Positions 1 to 7,494 are shown, counted from the first letter of the stretch. The stretch is DNA of 8,039 nt from Desulfobacterales bacterium (GCA_022361315.1 JAKSBB010000840.1:1-8039); one strand, 5' to 3'. Made by a program: numbers and translations. The notes: generated from the sequence alone by a model not told the origin.

Positions 1-1
1 G

Positions 2-778
2 CTGGGTATGTTTACAGGGGCGCATCGGCTCCGGGAGCCTGTGAATCCGCTGTTGATTAATGTCCGGGCGTCCTACTACCAGGAGATCCGGGCGGCGGTG
101 GACCTGATTGTCCGGCAAAAGGGTCTCAACCGGGTGGCGGTGTTCTACCAGTATGACGAATACGGGTTTGACGGGCTCAGGGGGACTGAAATCGCCTTAA
201 GGCACTTCAACAGGAAACCCGTGGCCAAAGGCACCTATGTCCGGGGCACTTTGGATGTGGACACCGGCCTTGACAACATCATTCATTCCGAAGCCCAGGC
301 AGTGGTGATGATCGGCACTTACGACGCCTGCGCAAAATTCATCCGGCTGGCCAAGGAACGAAATTTTTCTCCCCTCTTTTACAACGTCTCTTTTGTGGGG
401 GCATCGGAACTGGCCCGGCGGCTGGGGCGGATCGGTGAAGGGGTGATGGTTTCCCAGGTGGTGCCCCCGCCGGTTGCCGGTGACGATGAATTGCCCGGTA
501 TCCGGGATTATATCACACATCTGAAAACATATTACCCCGATGCCGTACCGAGTTTTGTGGGTCTGGAGGGGTATATCAATGCCAGGATTCTTGCGGAGGC
601 ATTGGACCGGGGCGGGCGATATATCACCCGGCAAGGATTTATCGCCGCCATCGAATCCATAAACGATTTCGACTTGGGAATCGCCAACTCCCTCTCCTTT
701 GGAAAAGGGGATTACCAGGGACTGGAGCAGGTTTACTTTACAAAGATTCACAACAGCCGTCTGGTGAGCATCAAATGA
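2..778 (+). CDS. ABC-type branched-chain amino-acid-like substrate-binding protein, C-terminal part (5' truncated)
   Basis: The reading frame is open from the left window edge, so the true start lies outside. The ATG at base 8 is internal, because it falls in the middle of the fold. Residues below count from that Met. The fragment matches the second half of the type I periplasmic binding protein fold (Peripla_BP_6, LivJ/LivK group). A strand-turn motif RVAVFYQYDEYG lies at 42-53, followed by a helix and a second strand (AVVMIGTYDA, 98-107). The family's interlobe segment NVSFVGASELARRL is at 126-139, and GEGVMVSQVVPPP at 143-155. Full-length members are usually about 380-420 residues, so roughly 130 N-terminal residues, including the signal peptide, are missing. 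The protein should bind a small solute in the periplasm; the ligand cannot be read from the sequence. Its stop overlaps the start of the kinase gene by 4 bases (ATGA), and no permease or ATPase gene follows. It may therefore be a ligand-binding subunit of the sensor rather than of a transporter, although transport genes could lie upstream. Confidence 0.9.
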   Translation: MGMFTGAHRLREPVNPLLINVRASYYQEIRAAVDLIVRQKGLNRVAVFYQYDEYGFDGLRGTEIALRHFNRKPVAKGTYVRGTLDVDTGLDNIIHSEAQAVVMIGTYDACAKFIRLAKERNFSPLFYNVSFVGASELARRLGRIGEGVMVSQVVPPPVAGDDELPGIRDYITHLKTYYPDAVPSFVGLEGYINARILAEALDRGGRYITRQGFIAAIESINDFDLGIANSLSFGKGDYQGLEQVYFTKIHNSRLVSIK

Positions 779-2694
779 AACACTTTGACCGGCTCACCCT
801 GAAGAACAAGATTTTTATCTCCTGCCTGGGGTTTACCCTGGTGGTATCTATTCTGATCGCCCTGTTCACCCGGGCGCTGCTCATATCCAGCCTCACCGGC
901 GAGCTGAAACAACGGGGCGTGGGCATTGCCCAAAGCGTCGCGGACAGTTCCAGGGTGCATATCCTGACCAAGAACCGGGCGGAGCTGACGGCACTGGCCT
1001 ATGATGCCCGCCTGGGAAACCGGCAGCAGGTCGTGGTGTACCTCTTAATCGCTGACAACAGGGGGAAGATTCTGGCCCATACCTTCACCACCGGTATTCC
1101 GAAGGGATTCGGGCCGGTGCCGGTAAATGAAGGGGAATCCGGGGGGCAGGTGGCGGATATGCGGGTGGGCCGGCATTCGGTTTTTCATATTACGGTCCCC
1201 GTGAAAGAGGGGATCTACACCATCGGTTCCGTTCAGATCGGAATGGACCGGGCCCACATTGAAAGTCTGATCGACCGGCTCAGGATGATTTTTCTAAGTT
1301 TCCTGTCCGCAGTGACGCTGGTGTTCTTCTTCCTTAGCCACAGGCTGGCGCTGAACATCACCCGTCCGGTCACCTCCCTGATCCGTTATACCGCCCAGCT
1401 CAGCCGGGGGGATTTTCATTTTCTGGGCCGGGGAAAGATGACACCGGATACAGGAGACCTGGAGGCGCGGGAGGACGAGATTGCCATTCTCACCAACTCA
1501 TTTCTCCAGATGGCCTCCCGGCTGGCCTCTTCCACGGAACGGTTACGGGAATCCCAGGAGAAGTACCGGTCCCTCTTCCACAGCGGGCCCAATCCTATTT
1601 TTGTCATCCACCGGCAGAGTCTGGAGATTCTGGATGCCAACCCCAAAGCAACGGAAGTGTTCGGTTATGACCGGGAGGCGCTGACCGGCATGTCCCTTGT
1701 CTCCCTGGGGAACCTGAACCGGGAGGCCTTTGAACGGGAGTACCCCGAAGGCAAGTCAATTGTCATTTCCTCAAAGGTCACCCTGTTCAGAAAAGACCGC
1801 CGGTCCCTGTTCGTGAACATCCACGCAAGCCCTTCCGAATACCGGGACAGGGACGTCATTATTGTGGCCACAACGGACATCACGGAGCTGGTGGAAAAGG
1901 ACACCCAGTTGATCCAGGCCTCGAAGATGGCCAACCTGGAAAAAATGTCCGCCGGTATCGCCCATGAGATCAATCAGCCCCTCAACGCCATAAAGATGGG
2001 CAGTGAGTACCTGACCATGATGCATGAACGTAAAAGTCAGGTGGGGACGGAAGAACTGGCCATGGTGTTGACCGAGATTTCCGCCCAGGTATCCCGGGCC
2101 TCGGAAATTGTGGGGCGACTCAAGAGCTTTTCCAGAAAGGCTGATTTTGCCCGGGAAGTAATTTCCCTGAACCGTTGCGTCCGATCCGTCCATAAGATTG
2201 TGGGCAGGCAACTGGCCCTGCAGAACATTGATCTGGCATTGGAACTGGATGAGACCATTCCCAATATTCTGGCCCATAACAACCGGATGGAGCAGGTCAT
2301 CTTCAACCTGGTGACCAACGCCAGGGATGCGGTGAACGAGCGGATCGAATCCACAGGTGACATTGACGGCGGGGCACTTCGCATCATCACATTTTCAGAC
2401 GGAGATGTGGTGGGGCTTATGGTCAGGGATAACGGTACCGGAATTCCGGAGGACCGTACCACAACCATATTTGATTCTTTTTATACCACCAAGGAGATGG
2501 GGGAGGGGCTGGGGCTGGGACTGCCCATTGTCCAGGGCATTGTACGGGACTACAACGGAACGATCAGCGTTACCTCTTCCTTAGGGCAGGGCACCACATT
2601 TAAGATTTTATTTCCGGCTCAAAACAGCCAGAACCTTTTAGACCCGGAGAATCCGGAACAGGAGCGAAAGACCCATGAAAATTCTGGTCATTGA
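775..2694 (+). CDS. Membrane sensor histidine kinase (Cache-like, HAMP, PAS, HisKA, HATPase_c)
   Basis: This 639-residue kinase begins with a short basic cytoplasmic tail and transmembrane helix 1 at about 13-35. A periplasmic domain (about 36-168) follows, whose VVVYLLIADNRGKILAHT stretch at 86-103 resembles single Cache/PDC sensors. Transmembrane helix 2 is at about 171-193, HAMP at about 194-253 and a PAS domain at about 260-370. The HisKA helix carries the phosphoacceptor His397 in the motif GIAHEINQPLN. The HATPase domain shows an N box (NLVTNARDA, 511-519), a G1 box (DNGTGIP, 552-558) and a G2 box (GEGLGLGLP, 576-584). The H-E-I-N-Q-P-L-N form resembles the NtrB/DctB-like kinase group. 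All residues needed for autophosphorylation are present, and no receiver domain is fused. The ATG overlaps the stop of the binding-protein gene, with GGTGAG at 763-768 as a plausible ribosome site. The last 20 bases overlap the response-regulator gene, its probable substrate. It probably senses a solute through its own Cache-like domain, through the upstream binding protein, or both; this is inferred from gene order. Confidence 0.95.
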   Translation: MKHFDRLTLKNKIFISCLGFTLVVSILIALFTRALLISSLTGELKQRGVGIAQSVADSSRVHILTKNRAELTALAYDARLGNRQQVVVYLLIADNRGKILAHTFTTGIPKGFGPVPVNEGESGGQVADMRVGRHSVFHITVPVKEGIYTIGSVQIGMDRAHIESLIDRLRMIFLSFLSAVTLVFFFLSHRLALNITRPVTSLIRYTAQLSRGDFHFLGRGKMTPDTGDLEAREDEIAILTNSFLQMASRLASSTERLRESQEKYRSLFHSGPNPIFVIHRQSLEILDANPKATEVFGYDREALTGMSLVSLGNLNREAFEREYPEGKSIVISSKVTLFRKDRRSLFVNIHASPSEYRDRDVIIVATTDITELVEKDTQLIQASKMANLEKMSAGIAHEINQPLNAIKMGSEYLTMMHERKSQVGTEELAMVLTEISAQVSRASEIVGRLKSFSRKADFAREVISLNRCVRSVHKIVGRQLALQNIDLALELDETIPNILAHNNRMEQVIFNLVTNARDAVNERIESTGDIDGGALRIITFSDGDVVGLMVRDNGTGIPEDRTTTIFDSFYTTKEMGEGLGLGLPIVQGIVRDYNGTISVTSSLGQGTTFKILFPAQNSQNLLDPENPEQERKTHENSGH

Positions 2695-3376
2695 TGACGA
2701 ACGGCCCACCCTGGCCATGTTTAAATTGTTTCTGGCCGCCTACGGCTATGAGGTGCTCACCGCAGAAAGCGGAGAGCAGGGGATGGACGTTTTTGCCTCC
2801 GAGGGACCGGATATTGTGTTTACGGACATCCGTATGCCGGGGATGGACGGACTGGAGGTACTGCGGCGGATCCGGGAGACAGGTGCCTCCTGCCAGGTGG
2901 TCATTATAACCGGCCACGGGGACATGGAACGGGCCATGTCTGCCCTGGATCTGGATGCTTCGGATTTCATCAATAAACCGGTTGAGCGGGCTGCCCTCAA
3001 CTCCGCGCTGATCCGGGCGGAAAAACGGCTGGAGCGAAAGAATGAAGGCGATTTCTCCGCCATTGATGACGCCGGCGCGGACGTCCTCACGCTCACCCTC
3101 GGCGGCAGACTCACGGAAGCTGCGGAAACTCAACTGGAAGGCCTGTTCACGGAGCCGGTGCCGGGGGGCAGGGTGGTGTGCCGGTTCAGGGATGATTTTT
3201 CCATTAACCGGCGGGGTATCTCCCTGCTGGTGAGTCTTCTCAGGCGGTTTGAAGGGACCGGCGCCCACATTGAGATGTCCGGGTTGTCCTACAATTACAT
3301 CCGTTTTTTTGAAATGGCCGGCATCGATAAACTGGCAACCCTGCTGCCCGAAGATGTGGAGGAACCCGGGTTGTGA
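2675..3376 (+). CDS. Response regulator: receiver domain fused to a degenerate STAS domain
   Basis: The 233-residue protein has an N-terminal receiver domain (about 1-120). It carries the acidic pair Asp7/Asp8, the phosphoacceptor Asp51 (TDIRMPGMDG), Thr79 and Lys101 (NKP), so phosphorylation by the adjacent kinase is expected. After a short charged linker, residues about 135-228 read as a STAS domain of the SpoIIAA/anti-sigma-factor antagonist type: LTLTLGGRLTEAAE at 138-151, then SINRRGISLLVSLLRRF at 176-192, and an ending SGLSYNYIRFFEMAGIDKL. The canonical D-S-S/T-G site is N-R-R-G here (178-181), so Arg occupies the usual phosphoserine position. The domain should not be switched by a serine kinase and may act as a constant protein-binding surface gated by the receiver. 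No DNA-binding or enzymatic output is present. The start is preceded by GGAG at 2661-2664, 10 bases upstream. The gene overlaps the kinase by 20 bases and the next gene by 4, which makes the downstream STAND-BTAD protein the obvious candidate partner (inference). Confidence 0.92.
   Translation: MKILVIDDERPTLAMFKLFLAAYGYEVLTAESGEQGMDVFASEGPDIVFTDIRMPGMDGLEVLRRIRETGASCQVVIITGHGDMERAMSALDLDASDFINKPVERAALNSALIRAEKRLERKNEGDFSAIDDAGADVLTLTLGGRLTEAAETQLEGLFTEPVPGGRVVCRFRDDFSINRRGISLLVSLLRRFEGTGAHIEMSGLSYNYIRFFEMAGIDKLATLLPEDVEEPGL
3358..3363 (+). promoter_or_regulatory. Strong ribosome binding site for the GTG-started STAND-BTAD gene
   Basis: GGAGGA lies 9 bases before the GTG at 3373, inside the end of the response-regulator gene. 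It supports the GTG as the real start. This gives a GTGA stop-start overlap and an N-terminus that already contains the family's PRPRL segment ahead of the Walker A loop. Confidence 0.7.
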
Positions 3377-6300
3377 TTCCCGGTGGCTCCCATATTCCGG
3401 AAACCCCGGATGTACTGCCCCGGCCAAGGCTCTACAACATCTTGTCGCAATACGAGCGCTGCCGTGTCGTCCCTGTGACCGGACAGGCGGCCCAGGGCAA
3501 GTCCACCCTGGTGGCCTCTTTTTTAAAGCAACGGCCCGAACTGAGTATCTGGTTTCATCTGGACCCCACCGCGTCAGACCACGGGGTGCTGTTTGATCTT
3601 CTCATCAGAGAACTTCCCGATGACTCCCAAGGCAATACAGAACGCGGTAACACTGCAGCGCCCCCACACATCCCTCTGGGGGGGCGACAGGACCTGCTCC
3701 GGCAGATCGATATTGTGGTGCAGATCCTTACGCTTTACGGCAAGCCCTTGAATATTGTTTTTGACGATATGGAAGTGCTGGGGGAAAGGGGATCTGCCCT
3801 GGACCTGATTGAGGGACTGATCAACGACAGTCCGCCTTTTGTGCGGTTTTTCCTCATCTCCCGGACCCGGCCGCCCATCAACCTGTCCCGATTCAAAATA
3901 TCCCGTCAGGTGCTGACTCTGACCAACACGGACCTGGCATTTACCCTGGATGAGGCCATGGCCTTTTTCACTGAAAAGCCGTGGCTGACGGATGGAGGGG
4001 ATGTCCCCGGCAAAGAGACGGTGGGTAAAATCCTGAAGGCAACCGAGGGATGGGCCGGCGGTCTGGTGCTTGTCTCAGAATCCCTGCGCCGGGCTGGCAA
4101 CCTGAACCATCTGCCGGATCATTTGACCGCCGAAGCCTTTTCCTATTTTTCCAGTGAGATTTACCGGAGCCTGACCCCGGATATCCGGGACCTTCTTAAG
4201 AAGACCGCCATCTTTGATGAACTGGATACAAAGGTACTTACCTTGTTTTTTGAAACAGCCGATCCCCGCGCCATGCTGGCCGAACTGGAGCGCAGAAATC
4301 TGTTTATCCGAAGGGTGAGGCATGATGCCGGAGGGCCGGTATACCGGTACAACGCATTGTTCCGGGAGTTTCTAACTGCAGATCTTCGGGAAACCGCCGG
4401 TAGTAGGGGGATTCGGAAGCTGAATGAACAGGCCGGTGATATCTATTGGGAGCTTAAGGATCACGAAAAGGCCATCGGCCATTTTATGGCGGCCGGATGT
4501 TATGAACAAATCGCCAGAATTATCCGGATTAAAGGGGCGGATTACGTCATCACCGGGCGGGCCCACCGGTTGGCGGAGTGGATCGATGCCCTTCCTGAGC
4601 AGATGACAGCAGAAGATCCCTGGTTGATCTTCTTTGCCACCATGGCCCTGCGGATCAAAGGGGGGAAAAACAATATCCGGGCCTTTGCCGGGGCGCTGGA
4701 ATTGTTCCGGGAGCAATCCGATGCCCGCGGCATATTGCTCTGCACAGCATATCTCATAGAAGCCTCTGTGTTTATCCGGCAGCCCTCCCGGATTATTCTG
4801 AAATGGATCCGGGCCGGAGAACAGGCATTGGAAGACCTGAAAGGGCAGCACCGGTTCACCTGGGCCAGGGCGCTGCTCTGGCAACAGATCGGCCTGGGCT
4901 ATATTGCCGGTAACGGAGATATTCCCAAAGGGATGTCCGCCTGCCGGAACGCAGTGATCCTGGCCCGGCATATCGATAATCCGGATCTGCAGCTCAATGC
5001 CTCCATCATCCAGATTCTGGGACTGGTGCATGCCGGTGATCTTTCCGGAGCCAGGGCCATGTTGGAGAAGACCCGTACCATGACCACTCAGTATCCGGAG
5101 TATCGGGCGCTTAAAAATATCACCAATGCGGACTTTGCCCTGAAACGGGGAGATATGGTACTGGCCGACGAATTGTTGTCAAAATCCGAGGCGGATATTG
5201 ACAAGTTCGGATTGATTTTTCTCTATCCCGGTACCGTGGAAACCCGGGCCGTTTATCATATTCAGACCGGCCAATACGATCAGGCGGTTCAGGCTGCGGA
5301 CCATCTGTCGGACTTTTCCATTTTGGAAGGCAACGATTTCTATCTTGGGATATCCCACCGGATCAAGGCCATTGCCGCCCTGTGCAGGGGGCAATTCGAC
5401 AGGGCGGTTGACGCGGCCAAAAATGCCATCCGCGAACTTGACCAGTCCCGCCGCGGGGATATTCATCTTTCCCTGGCGCGGCAGGTGCTGGGCCTGGCCC
5501 TGTACCGGGCGGAGCGGTATGACGCGGCGCGGGATGAACTGAAGGCCGTTCTCCAGTACTTCAAATCCATCGGCGCAGACCTGGCCGGCAGTGAAACAGC
5601 GATCTGCCTCGGGGTGTTGGCCCATGACACGGGGGATGCGTCCGGTGGGGCAAGGGTCCTGGAAACAGGGGTGTCCCGGGCCATGGAAAACAACTACCAT
5701 TATTTCCCCCTTCTGGATCACGGCACCCTGGCCAGGGGACTGGTGCTGGCCTGCTCTAAGCAGGTGGTACCGGAGGATAAACTGGCCGTCTTTCTGGACG
5801 GTTTCGTCGCACCGGAGATCCTGGAATTAACTGCCCGGGAGATTGAAACGTTTCTTTCCGGGTTGCCGAAAAAAAAGCAGGGAGAGGCTGCTGATCGACT
5901 TTCCAAGCTGTTCCGGGCAACCCGGCCCAGGGTCATGATCAACACCCTTGGGCCGTTTTCCGTGACGCTGGGTACAAAGGCGTTGCCGGTGTCTGTTTTC
6001 GGTGGGGCCAAGCCACTGCAGCTTTTGAAAGCCATCGTGTTGAAAGGCGGTACCGATGTTCCCAAAGAAGTGCTCATAGACGCACTGTGGCCGGATACAG
6101 CTGCGGCTGCCGGAGAGAAGAACCTGAAGGTGAACCTGTATCGTCTGCGTAAGGCGCTGGAACCGTCTCATTCAAAAGCGTTCGGGTACGTCTATCTCAG
6201 CCAGAAGGCCGGCAGGATATCTCTGGATCCCGGACTGGTCCGGACGGATACCCGCCTGTTTTCTGCACTGGTGGACGATGGCAACGCCAGGGAGCAAAAA

Positions 6301-6690
6301 GGGCGTCTGAGTGAGGCACTGGATGTCTATGACAAGGCCCTGACGCTTTACAGGGGGGACTATTTTGCCGAAGATCCCTATCTGGAGTGGATGGGCAATA
6401 CACGGGAGTTCTTTCGCAGAAAATGTATCTCCGTGCTTGTGAAAAAAGCAGCCATCCATGAGGAACTGGACCAGTGGCAGGCCGCAGTGGAGGCCTGGGA
6501 AGCCGTGCTCCGGTTGGACGCCTGCAATGAACCCGCTTACCAGAACCTGATGATTCTGTATGCGGATGCCGGAATGCAAACCGAGGCCGTCTCGGTTTTT
6601 GACCGTTGCCGGGAAACACTCAAACAGGATCTCGACGCGGTTCCCGCAAGGGATACGCTGGCGATTTATGAACGGATCACCCTAAAGTAG
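3373..6690 (+). CDS. MalT-like STAND ATPase with helical repeats and C-terminal SARP-type winged helix plus BTAD
   Basis: This 1105-residue regulator starts at GTG, overlapping the previous stop by 4 bases. The N-terminal part resembles MalT/LAL STAND ATPases. It has PRPRL at 16-20, a Walker A loop GQAAQGKST at 37-45, a Walker B strand NIVFDD at 127-132, an ISRTRPP sensor motif at 162-168, and the signature TEGWAGGL at 224-231. A winged-helix segment (about 253-335) ends in YRYNALFREFL. Helical TPR/LAL-like repeats occupy about 345-840. In MalT proteins such repeats bind the inducer or an inhibitor protein. MalT would then have a LuxR-type HTH; here residues about 853-950 instead form an OmpR/SARP winged helix (LGPFSVTLG, then LIDALWPD at 901-908 and NLYRLRKALEP at 921-931). 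A BTAD domain at about 955-1105 carries the family's TLYRGDYF and ends in AIYERITL. It is the only DNA-binding protein of the four-gene block and so the likely transcriptional output. The target genes, and what triggers ATP-dependent assembly, are unknown. Contact with the STAS domain is a hypothesis. Confidence 0.93.
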   Translation: MIPGGSHIPETPDVLPRPRLYNILSQYERCRVVPVTGQAAQGKSTLVASFLKQRPELSIWFHLDPTASDHGVLFDLLIRELPDDSQGNTERGNTAAPPHIPLGGRQDLLRQIDIVVQILTLYGKPLNIVFDDMEVLGERGSALDLIEGLINDSPPFVRFFLISRTRPPINLSRFKISRQVLTLTNTDLAFTLDEAMAFFTEKPWLTDGGDVPGKETVGKILKATEGWAGGLVLVSESLRRAGNLNHLPDHLTAEAFSYFSSEIYRSLTPDIRDLLKKTAIFDELDTKVLTLFFETADPRAMLAELERRNLFIRRVRHDAGGPVYRYNALFREFLTADLRETAGSRGIRKLNEQAGDIYWELKDHEKAIGHFMAAGCYEQIARIIRIKGADYVITGRAHRLAEWIDALPEQMTAEDPWLIFFATMALRIKGGKNNIRAFAGALELFREQSDARGILLCTAYLIEASVFIRQPSRIILKWIRAGEQALEDLKGQHRFTWARALLWQQIGLGYIAGNGDIPKGMSACRNAVILARHIDNPDLQLNASIIQILGLVHAGDLSGARAMLEKTRTMTTQYPEYRALKNITNADFALKRGDMVLADELLSKSEADIDKFGLIFLYPGTVETRAVYHIQTGQYDQAVQAADHLSDFSILEGNDFYLGISHRIKAIAALCRGQFDRAVDAAKNAIRELDQSRRGDIHLSLARQVLGLALYRAERYDAARDELKAVLQYFKSIGADLAGSETAICLGVLAHDTGDASGGARVLETGVSRAMENNYHYFPLLDHGTLARGLVLACSKQVVPEDKLAVFLDGFVAPEILELTAREIETFLSGLPKKKQGEAADRLSKLFRATRPRVMINTLGPFSVTLGTKALPVSVFGGAKPLQLLKAIVLKGGTDVPKEVLIDALWPDTAAAAGEKNLKVNLYRLRKALEPSHSKAFGYVYLSQKAGRISLDPGLVRTDTRLFSALVDDGNAREQKGRLSEALDVYDKALTLYRGDYFAEDPYLEWMGNTREFFRRKCISVLVKKAAIHEELDQWQAAVEAWEAVLRLDACNEPAYQNLMILYADAGMQTEAVSVFDRCRETLKQDLDAVPARDTLAIYERITLK

Positions 6691-6695
6691 GGGGC

Positions 6696-6724
6696 TTGGC
6701 AACATCCCGGTTTCATGATAAAGA
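6696..6724 (+). promoter_or_regulatory. Possible sigma70-like promoter ahead of the acyltransferase gene
   Basis: TTGGCA (6696-6701, five of six matches to TTGACA) is followed after 17 bases by TAAAGA (6719-6724, three of six matches to TATAAT). It sits in the 71-base gap after the STAND-BTAD gene and would allow separate transcription of the acyltransferase. The -10 match is weak, and chance is a real alternative. I see no hairpin with a T-run in this gap, so read-through from the signalling genes is also possible. Confidence 0.2.
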
Positions 6725-6761
6725 CCACTGCATTACATTCCATCTGATCGGGGTTGATATC

Positions 6762-7457
6762 ATGATAAAAAAAAGGTTCAAGAAATTCCTATACCATTAT
6801 CTGTTTCCCTATGCCGGTTTAATGCTGGTCCGGTTGTTGTCCGCCACTTACCGGGTGAAACTTGTGGACCCTGAAAATGAAACCGGGATCCTGAGGGAGA
6901 AGGGGCGGCTGGTCTATGCCTCATGGCATCAACGGTTTTTTCCGGGGATCACCTTTTTTTCAACGCGAAAACCCATCGCCATTATCATTTCAAAAAGCCG
7001 GGACGGCGAAATGGCTGCCAGGGCCGTAAACATTCTGGGGTGGCACCCGGTCCGGGGCTCTTCTTCAGAAGGGGGGAAAGCGGCGCTGGAAGAGATTAAA
7101 TCGCTGGGTGGCAGCAACCATAAGGTCGGGCATATTGTTGACGGCCCCCAGGGGCCCTTCGGCGTTGTTAAGCCGGGGTTGATCCGCATTGCCCAGTATG
7201 CGGAACTGCCCATTGTCCCCACCATTACCTCGGGGGAGCGGCGGTGGGTGTTCAACTCCTGGGACCGGTTCATGGTTCCCAAGCCTTTCAGCCGCGTGAT
7301 CATCCGGTTCGGAAAGGCCATTCATGTCCCCAGGGAAATGAACAGGGATGAATTTGAGTCGCTGCGGCGAAGGGTTGAAACACAGTTGAGGGAATTGTAT
7401 GAGGATACGGACCACATCTGGGACACACCGGATCGTAAAAAGGCGATTTTCGGGTGA
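6762..7457 (+). CDS. DUF374 lysophospholipid acyltransferase-like protein (possible LpxJ-type lipid A acyltransferase)
   Basis: This 231-residue protein shows the block pattern of DUF374, a branch of the glycerophospholipid/lipid A acyltransferase superfamily. A hydrophobic, membrane-associating N-terminus (about 9-29) precedes YASWHQRF with His56, the probable catalytic histidine. ISKSRDGEMAARAV follows at 77-90, then RGSSSEGGKAAL at 98-109, DGPQGP at 127-132 and PIVPT at 150-154, with a conserved SWDRFMVPKPFSR segment near 166-178. DUF374 includes the epsilonproteobacterial LpxJ enzymes, which add a secondary acyl chain to lipid A, so an acyl transfer at the inner face of the cytoplasmic membrane is likely. 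The exact acceptor cannot be read from the sequence. I chose the ATG at 6762, which has GGGG 8 bases upstream and gives MIKKRFKKF. An upstream in-frame TTG at 6696 would add 22 residues with no family resemblance. The gene is separated by short gaps on both sides and is not obviously part of the signalling pathway. Confidence 0.88.
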   Translation: MIKKRFKKFLYHYLFPYAGLMLVRLLSATYRVKLVDPENETGILREKGRLVYASWHQRFFPGITFFSTRKPIAIIISKSRDGEMAARAVNILGWHPVRGSSSEGGKAALEEIKSLGGSNHKVGHIVDGPQGPFGVVKPGLIRIAQYAELPIVPTITSGERRWVFNSWDRFMVPKPFSRVIIRFGKAIHVPREMNRDEFESLRRRVETQLRELYEDTDHIWDTPDRKKAIFG

Positions 7458-7465
7458 TTCGTCAT

Positions 7466-7494
7466 TTGCATTCCGCTCCGATTCAAGATAAACT
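7466..7494 (+). promoter_or_regulatory. Possible promoter in the AT-rich gap before the SBP_bac_3 gene
   Basis: TTGCAT (7466-7471) and TAAACT (7489-7494, four of six matches to TATAAT) are separated by 17 bases. They lie in the 91-base gap between the acyltransferase and the next gene. Only 12 of the 50 bases at 7501-7550 are G or C, against a clearly GC-rich background, so a start of transcription somewhere in this gap is plausible. The particular hexamers are a weak match. Confidence 0.25.

Noticed and set aside
2600..3427. A 275-codon open frame on the - strand across the response regulator
   Set aside because: It lies opposite a gene with clear receiver and STAS motifs, has no recognisable domain, and such antisense frames are common in GC-rich DNA.
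3659..3686. Hairpin CGCCCCC / GGGGGCG with a 14-base loop inside the STAND gene
   Set aside because: It has no T-run and lies in the coding frame of a variable loop between Walker A and Walker B. It is best explained by GC-rich codons for Pro and Gly.
4372..5721. Long - strand open frames (4372-5031 and 5179-5721) opposite the helical-repeat region
   Set aside because: They are low-complexity, proline- and glycine-rich translations with no family resemblance, mirrored from a continuous 1105-residue + strand gene.
6715..6747. A tiny ATG-started frame (10 residues) before the acyltransferase, as a leader peptide
   Set aside because: It has no good ribosome site, no codon bias typical of attenuation leaders and no terminator structure after it.
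6696..6761. A TTG start for the acyltransferase that would add 22 residues
   Set aside because: The extra residues do not resemble the family, while the ATG at 6762 gives a normal basic-hydrophobic N-terminus with a nearby purine-rich site.
6691..6761. A rho-independent terminator after the STAND-BTAD gene
   Set aside because: No stable inverted repeat followed by a T-run could be found in this gap. The 7458-7548 gap also lacks one.
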